24,801 bases of DNA. Source: Spongiibacteraceae bacterium UBA5047 (lineage in GTDB: Bacteria; Pseudomonadota; Gammaproteobacteria; Pseudomonadales; Spongiibacteraceae). Where the stretch lies: the NCBI GenBank assembly GCA_002415025.1, contig DIBR01000011.1:1-24801 (forward strand), in the 5' to 3' direction. Below the pieces are notes generated by a model, which saw nothing but the letters and a program-made list of their open reading frames with translations, had not been told where the DNA came from and did no database searches. Position 1 is the first letter of the stretch; each line of letters opens with the position of its first letter. The position numbers and the translations under genes were made by a program. Below, one piece after another: positions 15,712-22,867 of this stretch.

Positions 15712-16167
15712 ATGAAAAAACTGGAACTTATGCCGAGCCTTCGAGCCGGCGCTACAAGCGTTGATGTTTACACCTCTTCTGATGAAAATCAGGACCACTT
15801 TATTGTACGCGACGGCATAGCATACGCCGGTACACATCTGATCATCGACCTGTGGGGAGCCTCCCATCTCGATGAAATCCCCCGAATGGAAAAAGCCTTC
15901 AAGGAAGCTGTTGAAGTTTGCGGCGCGACGTTGTTGCATATTCATATGCACCACTTCACCCCGAACGGCGGCATTTCCGGCGTAGCGGTTTTGGCGGAAT
16001 CACATATCAGCGTCCATACCTGGCCTGAGCGTGACTACGCTGCCTTTGACGTTTTTATGTGCGGTGATGCTCGTCCCGAGCTGGCGATCCCTGTGCTGCA
16101 ACGCGCCTTCCACCCGAAGCGCATTGAAGTCGGCGAAAACCTGCGCGGGAGGATGGAGAATGGCTGA
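15712..16167 (+). CDS. speD: S-adenosylmethionine decarboxylase proenzyme (short SpeH type)
   Basis: Supplies decarboxylated SAM, the aminopropyl donor for spermidine. At 151 residues it is the short Bacillus/Thermotoga class (about 120-130 aa plus here an N-terminal extension of some 30 residues), not the 264-residue E. coli type. The self-cleavage site is LAESHISVHTW: cleavage between Glu96 and Ser97 would turn Ser97 into the pyruvoyl group. His102 and Cys117 correspond to the processing and catalytic His68/Cys83 of the Thermotoga enzyme. The ATG is preceded by GGGGAC about 10 bp upstream. Its end overlaps the speE start by 8 bp (ATGGCTGA), so the two products are probably made together. 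Confidence 0.95.
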   Translation: MKKLELMPSLRAGATSVDVYTSSDENQDHFIVRDGIAYAGTHLIIDLWGASHLDEIPRMEKAFKEAVEVCGATLLHIHMHHFTPNGGISGVAVLAESHISVHTWPERDYAAFDVFMCGDARPELAIPVLQRAFHPKRIEVGENLRGRMENG

Positions 16168-17017
16168 ACAGCAACTGCAGTTTCAGGAGAAACTGCATGA
16201 TGGCTGGGCCCAGACCTTCGGCATCAAGAACGTTCTCTTCGAAAACAAGACGGAACACCAGCATCTCATTATTTTTGAGTCGGTGAGCTTTGGCCGCGTG
16301 ATGGCGCTGGATGGCATTATCCAGACCACCGAACGCGACGAGTTCATCTACCACGAGATGCTGGCGCACGTACCCCTGTTTGCCCACGGCCAGGCCAAAG
16401 ACGTGCTGATTATCGGCGGCGGCGACGGCGGCCTGCTGCGGGAAGTGTTGAAACATGAAAGTGTGAGCAACGCTACCCAGGTTGAAATTGATCAGGCCGT
16501 GATCGACATGTGCGTCGAATACCTGCCCAATCACTCAGCCGGTGCCTATAACAACCCGCGCGCCAATATCGTGATCGACGACGGCATCAAATATGTACAG
16601 AACTGCGACAAGCAGTTCGACGTGATTCTGTCTGACAGTACCGATCCGATAGGCCCCGGCGAAGTGCTATTCACCAGCCCCTTCTACGAAGGCATCAAGC
16701 GTTGTCTGAAGCCAGGTGGCATTTTTGCCGCCCAAAACGGCGTAGGGTTTATGCAGCAGGACGAGGTGACTACAACGAAAAGCCGGCTATCCCCCTACTT
16801 TTCGGACTGCCATTTCTACACCGCTGCAGTCCCCACCTATGTCGGTGGCGTGATGACCTTTGCCTGGGCGAGCGACAACCACACTGCGCGTGAGTTGCCA
16901 ATTGCCGAACTGGAAGCGCGCTACCGCAGCAGCGGCATTAAAACCCGTTACTACAACCCGGGCGTTCACAACGGCAGCTTTGCACTGCCGCAGTATATTG
17001 CCGACTCCCTGAACTAA
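16160..17017 (+). CDS. speE: Spermidine synthase (polyamine aminopropyltransferase)
   Basis: Transfers the aminopropyl group from decarboxylated SAM to putrescine. The ATG at 16160, overlapping the speD stop, gives 285 residues starting MAEQQLQFQEKLHDGWAQTF; an in-frame upstream ATG (16031) lies deep inside speD and is rejected. Key sites: LDGIIQTTERDEFIYHEM (50-67), GGGDGG (86-91, SAM analogue binding), and DSTDPIGPGE (159-168), with Asp159 and Asp162 in the putrescine site. The last 22 bases, IADSLN-stop, are the start of the first 176-bp tandem repeat. It is convergent with speC. Confidence 0.96.
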   Translation: MAEQQLQFQEKLHDGWAQTFGIKNVLFENKTEHQHLIIFESVSFGRVMALDGIIQTTERDEFIYHEMLAHVPLFAHGQAKDVLIIGGGDGGLLREVLKHESVSNATQVEIDQAVIDMCVEYLPNHSAGAYNNPRANIVIDDGIKYVQNCDKQFDVILSDSTDPIGPGEVLFTSPFYEGIKRCLKPGGIFAAQNGVGFMQQDEVTTTKSRLSPYFSDCHFYTAAVPTYVGGVMTFAWASDNHTARELPIAELEARYRSSGIKTRYYNPGVHNGSFALPQYIADSLN

Positions 17018-17523
17018 ACTGCAGCTGAACCAACGCCGGAAACGGCGCGCTTATTCCGGCCTACGTGAACCCCGTAGGCCCGCATAAGCATCGCGTTGCG
17101 GGCACTGCCTCCGGTTCGCAACCTCCGAACCGCAGGAGCCGCCCCCGCTCGCGAATTAGATAACGTAGATCTATTGCCGACTCTCTGATCTAAACTGCAG
17201 CTGAGCCAGCGCCGGAAACGCTGCGCTTATTCCGGCCTACGTGAATCCCGTAGGCCCGCATAAGCATCGCGTTGCGGGCGCTGCCTCCGGTTCGCAACCT
17301 CCGAACCACAGGAACCGGCCCTGCGCGCGAATTAGATAACGTGGGTCTATTGCCGACTCTCTGAACTAAACTGCAGCTGAGCCAGCGCCGGAAACGCTGC
17401 GCTTATTCCGGCCTACGTGAACTCCGTAGGCCCGCATAAGCATCGCGTTGCGGGCGCTGCCTCCGGTTCGCAACCTCCGAACCGCAGGAGCCGGCCCTGC
17501 GCGCGAATTAGATAACGTAGGTC
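16996..17523. repeat. Three 176-bp tandem repeats carrying both gene tails and REP pairs
   Basis: Three direct copies of exactly 176 bp: 16996-17171, 17172-17347 and 17348-17523, without insertions or deletions. By hand, copies 2 and 3 differ at about 6 positions, and copies 1 and 3 at about 11. Each unit starts with the 3' end of speE (attgccgactc..taa) and ends with the 3' end of speC, inverted (ttagataacgt). Between these are an inverted REP pair of the 6064-6147 family (copy 1: 17035-17065 and 17073-17103), a hairpin cggttcg/cgaaccg (17112-17118 with 17126-17132) and a degenerate unit of the second REP type. This accounts for the whole 490-bp gap; I see no gene in it. Confidence 0.95.
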
Positions 17524-18659
17524 TTCAGCGGCGGGAAGCCATTAAACTCAATCGAGCTATAGCTGGTGGTATAAGCCCCGGTCGAGAGCCAGTACAACTT
17601 GTCCCCGGCTTCCAGACTCAGTGGCAGGGAGTAACGGTGGTCCTCGTATAGAATATCCATACTGTCGCAGGTTGGCCCTGCCAGTATCACCTCTTCCTCC
17701 TCGCCATCCTTGTCGCAGTACAGGGGGTACTTGATAGCCTCACCGAGCGATTCGATCAAGCCGCCAAACAGGCCCACATCGAGATAAACCCAGCGATAAA
17801 GAGAGTCGCGTGACTTGGTAGAAATCAGCACCACTTCGCTGATCAACACACCGGATTCACCCACCAGCGATCGGCCCGGTTCGATAATGATTTCGGGCTG
17901 CTCATCCAGAAAGTCTTCATCCAGAAAACGGCGAATAGACTGACCGTAAGCCTCAATCTCATGGGTGCGGTTGGTGTACAGCGCCGGCATGCCGCCGCCC
18001 ATGTTAATCATGCTCAGCTTGATACCGTGTTCGCTTACGCGGTCACAAATGAAGCGCACTTTACCGATAGCGGCATCCCAGGCACCGATATCGCGCTGCT
18101 GCGAACCCACGTGGAAAGAGATGCCGCAGGCATTCAGGCCGAGCTCGTGTGCCAACAGAATCAGCTCAATCGCCATATCTGCCTGGCAACCAAATTTGCG
18201 TGAAAGGGGCCAGTCTGCTGTTTCGGTGCCTTCGGTCAGAATACGCACATACACCTTGGAGCCGGGTGCGTACTTGGCAAGATTGCGCAAATCCGACTCG
18301 CTGTCGGTGGCAAACATACGGATGCCCTTGCTAAAGGCGTACTCGACATCCACCGCCTTTTTAATGGTATTGCCATAGCTCATACGGTCAGCCGTGACGC
18401 CCAAGCCCAACAGCTTGTCCAGCTCATAGCGCGAGGCTATATCAAAATTGGAACCCAAGTCCGCCAGACAGCTGATAACGGCAGCGTCCGGGTTTGCCTT
18501 GACGGCGTAGTACACGGATGCGTAGGGAAACACCTCACGCAACTCCTGGTATTTGTACCGAATGACTTCCCGGTCAACAACCAGGCATGGCGTAGGCTTG
18601 TCAGCGGCAAACTCGCGTATGCGCTGCCAAATTTCTTCTGATAGAACCGACTGCTCCAT
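17508..18659 (-). CDS. speC: Ornithine decarboxylase (fold-type III)
   Basis: Decarboxylates ornithine to putrescine, the entry to the polyamine route. The 383 residues follow the Pseudomonas aeruginosa SpeC pattern, of the alanine-racemase-fold class, not the large E. coli type. The PLP lysine is Lys54 in YYAVKANPD; others are FDIASRYELDK, ATDSESDLRNLAKYAPGSK, HVGSQ (183-187), GGG (221-223), EPGR (260-263, phosphate), and GPTCDSMDILYE with catalytic Cys331. The ATG at 18659 is preferred, with GGGG 8 bp upstream; a GTG at 18668 would add three residues. The stop and last 16 bases lie in the third 176-bp repeat. It is convergent with speD-speE, so the same tail-to-tail arrangement holds the whole pathway. 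Some relatives also accept lysine. Confidence 0.95.
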   Translation of the reverse strand: MEQSVLSEEIWQRIREFAADKPTPCLVVDREVIRYKYQELREVFPYASVYYAVKANPDAAVISCLADLGSNFDIASRYELDKLLGLGVTADRMSYGNTIKKAVDVEYAFSKGIRMFATDSESDLRNLAKYAPGSKVYVRILTEGTETADWPLSRKFGCQADMAIELILLAHELGLNACGISFHVGSQQRDIGAWDAAIGKVRFICDRVSEHGIKLSMINMGGGMPALYTNRTHEIEAYGQSIRRFLDEDFLDEQPEIIIEPGRSLVGESGVLISEVVLISTKSRDSLYRWVYLDVGLFGGLIESLGEAIKYPLYCDKDGEEEEVILAGPTCDSMDILYEDHRYSLPLSLEAGDKLYWLSTGAYTTSYSSIEFNGFPPLKTYVI

Positions 18660-18699
18660 TGATAACACCCCGCATTTGGGCTGAAGGAAAAGGGCGCGA

Positions 18700-18727
18700 A
18701 TCGTACAGTAGTTTTACCAATTCGCAA
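18700..18727 (-). promoter_or_regulatory. Possible speC promoter
   Basis: On the minus strand TTGCGA (18722-18727), a 16-bp spacer and TACGAT (18700-18705) form a moderate sigma70-like pair, 41 bp before the speC ATG. Each box matches four of six consensus bases. Prediction only. Confidence 0.3.
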
Positions 18728-18738
18728 AGGGGAACTTA

Positions 18739-18769
18739 CTCTGTAATTTGCTTGTCATCAAATACAGAG
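18739..18769. promoter_or_regulatory. Inverted repeat in the divergent speC / small-gene region
   Basis: ctctgtaatttg (18739-18750) pairs with caaatacagag (18759-18769) over 11 bp with a single bulged A, around an 8-base loop. It lies just upstream of the possible speC promoter and 45 bp before the 68-residue gene. It could be an operator or an RNA hairpin of the divergent transcript. No T-run follows. Confidence 0.4.
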
Positions 18770-18814
18770 AAACTTATCTCAAGACAATAGCAGAGAAGAG
18801 AAAAAAGGTAAGCA

Positions 18815-19021
18815 ATGAAGACTCAAGAAAAGGATCTAAATGTTAAGGGGCTATGCAGCCGCAAACTGCTCGACTTGCTAAAGAACAGTGAATGGCAAAA
18901 TCAGCTGCAGCGCAGCGCCATTGAAATGGAGTTAAAGCAACGCCGCCACTACCTTGAGCAAATGGCGGAGCTCAGCGATAGAAAGCGTTTCGTGGCGCCC
19001 TCTACAGCGACAAGACATTAA
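18815..19021 (+). CDS. Small helical protein of unknown function (68 aa)
   Basis: I do not recognise this protein. It starts MKTQEKDLNVKGLCSRKLLD, is rich in Leu, Lys, Glu and Gln, and looks like two amphipathic helices (about 14-34 and 36-55) with the basic stretch LKQRRHYLEQM. No signal or membrane helix. AAGG lies about 6 bp before the ATG, which supports translation. Its last 20 bases overlap the end of the convergent GspF-like gene. It is divergent from speC with a shared regulatory gap, so a link to polyamine control is possible but unsupported by any motif. Confidence 0.55.
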   Translation: MKTQEKDLNVKGLCSRKLLDLLKNSEWQNQLQRSAIEMELKQRRHYLEQMAELSDRKRFVAPSTATRH

Positions 19022-19964
19022 TCAGCGCCACATAGGGCAGCAGCGCCAGCAGTAGCCAGGGCATGGCCCGTGACCAGAAAGCCGCCTGCTCCACACATTC
19101 TTCGTACACTGCCCGCGTCAGTGCGAGTTGTGCATCCTGAGCCGTTGCCCCCTGCTCCATGGACGGCACCGTTACGCCATCCAGTATCCGACTGTTTTGC
19201 AGCGCCAATGAGAGCTTTTCGCCCCCTTGCACCGCCCGGTGCACCGCCAGAAAGCGGCTCTGCATGGGTGTTGCCGGCATACGCCGGGCAGATTGTTTCA
19301 AAGCCTGCGGCAAGGTAAATCCGGCAGCAATACACAGATTCAAATGGCTGAGAAAATGGAAGGTCTGGTAGCGCGACAACATGGGGCCAATCCCCGGTAG
19401 CCGAAACACCAGCGCGCGCACCTTTGCGGGCACCCAGCCCGAGCGATAGGCGGTTAATGACAGAGGCACAGCACACACAAGAATGACTCCCGGCACCAGT
19501 GCCAGCAGCACATTGCCCAGCGCCTCGTACAGAGTAAAGTCACCGGCGATATAACCCAGTAGAGGCGCACCGGCGATCACTGCCAGCATCAGCACTAGCG
19601 GCAACCAAAGTTGCCGGCGTAGCTCACCCAGAAAGGCATCCAGCAGGCGATAATGCGCAGCCAGCCGGTCATAGATAAACGAAAGCCCCCCCGTTGCCAT
19701 GCCGAGCTGCATAAATTGTAGCTCCCAGTCGAAAAACTGGCCGCCTTTCTTAAGCTCATCAATAACCAGCTCCTGGCCCGATGCAAACTGTTCCGCCAGA
19801 TCGTCTAGCTCGGCGCGCTCGGCGGCCTGTTGACCGCGACGCATCAAGGCAAAGACCTGATCCCAGTCGCTGTCTCCACTCTGTTGCTCGCTGAGGCTTT
19901 TAAACAGCATCTCGCGATGACTGGCTGATAGATCTTTCAATTCCATGGGAGTACTTGAATACAT
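19002..19964 (-). CDS. Solo type II secretion F-domain membrane protein
   Basis: A 320-residue inner-membrane protein with a GspF/PilC-type (T2SSF, PF00482) domain. The N-terminal 110 residues are polar and helical. Membrane helices lie at about 118-138, 149-171 and 300-318. Between the last two is the characteristic cytoplasmic helical bundle, RLPGIGPMLSRYQTFHFLSHL (188-208) followed by CIAAGFTLPQAL and the later VPSMEQGATAQD. True GspF/PilC proteins of about 400 residues have two such bundles; here the first is diverged or replaced. No secretion ATPase, pilin or secretin gene is near. An inner ATG (MELKD, 19946) is an alternative start; neither has a good ribosome-binding site. It is divergent from the VWA/J-domain gene pair. 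Confidence 0.75.
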   Translation of the reverse strand: MYSSTPMELKDLSASHREMLFKSLSEQQSGDSDWDQVFALMRRGQQAAERAELDDLAEQFASGQELVIDELKKGGQFFDWELQFMQLGMATGGLSFIYDRLAAHYRLLDAFLGELRRQLWLPLVLMLAVIAGAPLLGYIAGDFTLYEALGNVLLALVPGVILVCAVPLSLTAYRSGWVPAKVRALVFRLPGIGPMLSRYQTFHFLSHLNLCIAAGFTLPQALKQSARRMPATPMQSRFLAVHRAVQGGEKLSLALQNSRILDGVTVPSMEQGATAQDAQLALTRAVYEECVEQAAFWSRAMPWLLLALLPYVALINVLSL

Positions 19965-19983
19965 CTGAGAGGGTTATTATCGG

Positions 19984-19989
19984 TATAAT
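19984..19989 (+). promoter_or_regulatory. Possible -10 box upstream of the VWA/J-domain pair
   Basis: A perfect TATAAT lies 60 bp before the GTG start at 20050. No good -35 box is found at 16-18 bp spacing, so the call rests on the -10 element alone. Confidence 0.35.
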
Positions 19990-20049
19990 TGAGCGCGACT
20001 GTAGCATAGCTTGCCGGGCTGCGCAGCCCGCACACACAGTGAGAGAACC

Positions 20050-20736
20050 GTGTCTGACCAGTTTCCTGACAAACGATCCTCGGGCAAGGCCATTGCCGAT
20101 TTTTTACGCAAAGCCGATGCCCTGCCCGCCCGTCACGAGCTTCCGGCCCAGCGCCTGATCTTTGCTCTCGATGCCACCGCTAGCCGGCAGGCGAGCTGGA
20201 ATCAGGCCAGAGAGCTGCACGCTGAAATGTTCGAGGTCAGCAAAAACCACAGCGGGCTAACGGTGCAGCTATGCTACTACCGCGGAATTGGCGAATTTTA
20301 CAGCAGCCCCTGGGGGCGCAGCGCCGGCCAGCTCCACGACCAGATGGCCAGCGTAGAGTGTCGGGGCGGGTATTCACAAATTCGAACCCTATTAAAGCAT
20401 GCCCTCGGGGAAACCCGGCAGGCGCCGGTAAGGGCCGTTATCTTCATTGGCGATGCGGTGGAGGAATCCGTCGACCAACTGTGCGGACTCGCCGGAGAAT
20501 GCGGATTGAGAAAAATGCCGCTGTTTATATTTCAGGAGGGCAACAATGCCGATGTCGCTGCTATTTTCAAACGACTCAGCAAGCTCAGCGGCGGAGCTTA
20601 TGCCCGCTTTGACAGCGGCAGTGCGCGGCAGCTGGCCGATCTGCTGCGAGCGGTAGCCACCTACGTGAGCGGCGGCGTGGATGCCTTGCGCAAATTGCAG
20701 GATAATGCGGCCAGACTTCTTCTTGAACAGCTATAG
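20050..20736 (+). CDS. VWA-domain-like protein
   Basis: A 228-residue soluble protein that looks like a von Willebrand factor A domain. An early strand leads into LIFALDATASRQASW (37-50), where Asp41-x-Thr43-x-Ser45 takes the place of the MIDAS DxSxS metal motif; a mid-domain strand is TVQLCYYRGI (71-80), and a later strand ends in AVIFIGDAVEE (129-139), which matches the DxxE-like metal loop. The C-terminal helices LSGGAYARFDSGSARQLADLL are typical. The GTG at 20050 is chosen because the protein then opens MSDQFPDKR, with a purine-rich GAGAGAA before it; an in-frame start at 20011 would add a Cys/Arg-rich stretch. The J-domain gene follows after 9 bp. VWA domains usually hold protein partners together, so this may work with the J protein. 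Confidence 0.75.
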   Translation: MSDQFPDKRSSGKAIADFLRKADALPARHELPAQRLIFALDATASRQASWNQARELHAEMFEVSKNHSGLTVQLCYYRGIGEFYSSPWGRSAGQLHDQMASVECRGGYSQIRTLLKHALGETRQAPVRAVIFIGDAVEESVDQLCGLAGECGLRKMPLFIFQEGNNADVAAIFKRLSKLSGGAYARFDSGSARQLADLLRAVATYVSGGVDALRKLQDNAARLLLEQL

Positions 20737-20745
20737 CGAGATTTT

Positions 20746-21477
20746 ATGCTTCCGCGCCTGATACTGGCTGCCGCCGTAATTTTTGCCATCGTGGTCTTTG
20801 TTCGCCGCGGCAACGCCAAGCCCCCCGCTGAAAAGCGCAAGTACTACCTGACACTGGCTCTAAGCGTGCTGGCGGGTGCCCTGATATTGCTCTCATTAAC
20901 CGGCCGGGTTCACTGGATTGGCGCGCTTATCGGCGCACTGCTTCCCTTTATCAGGCAAAGCTTCCCTTTGCTGATGCGCCTGATTCCCTTCATTCACCAC
21001 CAGCACAAGGCCGGCGCGGCCAGCCGCGGTGCCAGCGACGGGAACCATTCCGAAGTACGTACGGAGTGGTTGAGCATGAGTATGGAACACGATAGCGGTG
21101 TACTCAGCGGCAAGATTGAGAAAGGCAATTTCAGTGGCCGCTCTCTCGACGAGCTGTCTCAGGAGCAATTGCGCCAGCTCTACCAGGAGTACCTTGGCGC
21201 CGACCGCGATTCAGCCGAACTGCTCAGCAGTTATATGAAATACCGCTTTGGCAGTGACTGGTCCGAGACGGCCGGCAGCAGCGGCACCTCCGGCGGCAGT
21301 ATGAGCCACGATCAGGCGCTCGCCGTGCTGGGCCTGAAAGCCGGCGCAGAGCGGGACGCCATAATCAAGGCTCATCGCAGCCTGATGCAAAAACTGCATC
21401 CCGATCGGGGCGGCAATGACTATCTGGCCGCACAAATCAATCTGGCGAAAGACGTCTTGCTGGGCGACCAGTCGTAG
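20746..21477 (+). CDS. Membrane-anchored J-domain protein (C-terminal J domain)
   Basis: A 243-residue protein with two N-terminal membrane helices (about 3-19 and 34-53), a further hydrophobic stretch (57-69), a polar linker with the segment LDELSQEQLRQLYQEYL, and a J domain at the very end (about 187-243) with HPD at 218-220 in LMQKLHPDRGGNDYLAAQIN. J domains stimulate DnaK/Hsp70 ATPase. Membrane anchor plus C-terminal J domain with the GGNDYLA extension is the layout of mitochondrial Pam18/TIM14 and some bacterial relatives, not of DnaJ or CbpA. It lies 9 bp after the VWA-like gene, so they are likely partners. Which client it recruits DnaK to is unknown. Confidence 0.85.
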   Translation: MLPRLILAAAVIFAIVVFVRRGNAKPPAEKRKYYLTLALSVLAGALILLSLTGRVHWIGALIGALLPFIRQSFPLLMRLIPFIHHQHKAGAASRGASDGNHSEVRTEWLSMSMEHDSGVLSGKIEKGNFSGRSLDELSQEQLRQLYQEYLGADRDSAELLSSYMKYRFGSDWSETAGSSGTSGGSMSHDQALAVLGLKAGAERDAIIKAHRSLMQKLHPDRGGNDYLAAQINLAKDVLLGDQS

Positions 21478-21590
21478 ACCATCGGCTTATTGTCCAAGCG
21501 GATGCATTTTGCGACATGTTTCGAGACAATAGGCGAAACAACAGCTCGGTAACAATTACTCCGTAAACTGCAGTCAATTTAGTGGAGACT

Positions 21591-21929
21591 ATGGCTACTA
21601 CATTTGTAATTCAGAACCAGAACGGTCACTACTGGAGCAAACAGAAAGACTGGTGCGACGGCCGTGACCGGCGCACGGTATTTCGCACGGTTGACAAGGT
21701 CGACGCCATCAATCTGGTATTTGAGCTCAGCTCCAAGGATGTGGGTCTTCGCGCCAATCACCTGGAATGCGATGTGGATGACTTTGGCAACCCCCAGATC
21801 GAAGCCTCTGCGATTCCGTTACCTGTGGCAGCCGAGGCAGAAGACAGCGCCGATGAAGACGGGACCGAGACTCACTCACAAAAAGCCGCAGAGCCACTTG
21901 AAAACAGCGAGCCGCAACCCCATATCTAG
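21591..21929 (+). CDS. Small conserved-type protein with acidic tail
   Basis: Function not recognised. The 112 residues fall into a compact N-terminal part (1-70: FVIQNQNGHYWSKQKDWCDG, then FELSSKDVGLRANHLECD and VDDFGNPQIE) and a low-complexity acidic C-terminal tail rich in Glu, Ala and Ser (about 72-112). The N-terminal part resembles small uncharacterised proteins I recall from other gammaproteobacteria. The ATG at 21591 is favoured over the in-frame GTG at 21582 because GGAG lies before it, although the 3-bp spacing is short. It is alone between the J-domain gene and htpX. In the 113-bp gap before it I see only a weak 6-bp inverted repeat. Confidence 0.65.
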   Translation: MATTFVIQNQNGHYWSKQKDWCDGRDRRTVFRTVDKVDAINLVFELSSKDVGLRANHLECDVDDFGNPQIEASAIPLPVAAEAEDSADEDGTETHSQKAAEPLENSEPQPHI

Positions 21930-21964
21930 GGCACCTCTGATTAATTCAGTAAAGGAAAACGTCC

Positions 21965-22858
21965 ATGCTCAGAATAGCTCTCTTCCTGCTGACCAATATG
22001 GCCATACTGGTCATTGCCAGCGTGGTGCTCAACCTGTTCGGTTTTAGTGGCTACCTGCAGGCCAACGGCGTTGACCTCAACCTCACCGCACTGCTGATAT
22101 TCTGCGGCGTGTTCGGCATGGCCGGTTCTCTTATTTCACTACTCATTTCAAAGTGGATGGCCAAACGCAGCACCGGCACACAGATCATTAGTGAACCTCG
22201 CACGCGCGAAGAACAGTGGTTGCTGCAAACGGTGCGGGAGCTATCGGAAAAAGCCGGCATCAAAACACCGGAAGTGGGCATATTCCCCTCCAACAGTTCC
22301 AACGCATTTGCCACCGGCTGGAACCGCAACGATGCGCTGGTAGCTGTCTCTGCAGGTCTGATGCAACGCTTCCGCCAGGACGAAATACGGGCAATTCTGG
22401 CCCATGAAATCGGCCATGTTGCCAACGGCGACATGGTCACCATGAGTTTGATTCAGGGCGTTATCAATACCTTCGTCATGTTTTTTGCCCGCGTTATCGG
22501 TCATACGGTTGACCGGGTTGTGTTTAAAACCGAACGCGGCTACAGCTTTGGTTACTACATAGTTGTTATGGTGGCGGAAATCGGCCTGGCCATTCTCGCT
22601 TCAGCCATTGTGATGTGGTTTTCCCGCTGGCGCGAATTCCGCGCCGACGCGGCCGGCGCCCGACTGGCTGATCGCAACTCCATGATTGCCGCCCTGCAAC
22701 GCCTGCAAGCTGAACAAGGCGCAGACCCTGGCGATATGCCCGGCGAACTGACCGCATTCGGCATTCGTAAAACTCAGGGCTCCTCGCTGGCGCAACTCTT
22801 CAGCAGCCATCCGCCGCTGGAGAAACGCATCGAAGCCCTGCGCTATGGCGCCGATTAA
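21965..22858 (+). CDS. htpX: Inner-membrane zinc metalloprotease HtpX
   Basis: Degrades damaged membrane proteins alongside FtsH. The 297 residues match the E. coli enzyme in length and order: two N-terminal membrane helices (3-25 and 38-62), the zinc motif HEIGH at 147-151 (LAHEIGHVANGDM), two more hydrophobic segments (about 161-182 and 197-219), and the third ligand Glu224 in WREFRADAAGA. The C-terminal FSSHPPLEKRIEAL is also characteristic. AAAGGAAAA lies 7-8 bp before the ATG. In other gammaproteobacteria htpX is often stress-induced; no such promoter could be identified here. The aldolase gene begins 9 bp after its stop. Confidence 0.96.
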   Translation: MLRIALFLLTNMAILVIASVVLNLFGFSGYLQANGVDLNLTALLIFCGVFGMAGSLISLLISKWMAKRSTGTQIISEPRTREEQWLLQTVRELSEKAGIKTPEVGIFPSNSSNAFATGWNRNDALVAVSAGLMQRFRQDEIRAILAHEIGHVANGDMVTMSLIQGVINTFVMFFARVIGHTVDRVVFKTERGYSFGYYIVVMVAEIGLAILASAIVMWFSRWREFRADAAGARLADRNSMIAALQRLQAEQGADPGDMPGELTAFGIRKTQGSSLAQLFSSHPPLEKRIEALRYGAD

Positions 22859-22867
22859 GAGTTCACA

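Noticed and set aside
16031..16159. Longer spermidine synthase start
   Set aside because: It would lie well inside speD in another frame; the family N-terminus starts at 16160 with the usual 8-bp overlap.
16996..17523. CRISPR array
   Set aside because: The units are 176 bp, directly adjacent, with no unique spacers and no cas genes.
21517..21540. Hairpin gtttcg/cgaaac in the gap after the J-domain gene
   Set aside because: Only 6 bp with a 10-base loop and no T-run; within what chance gives.
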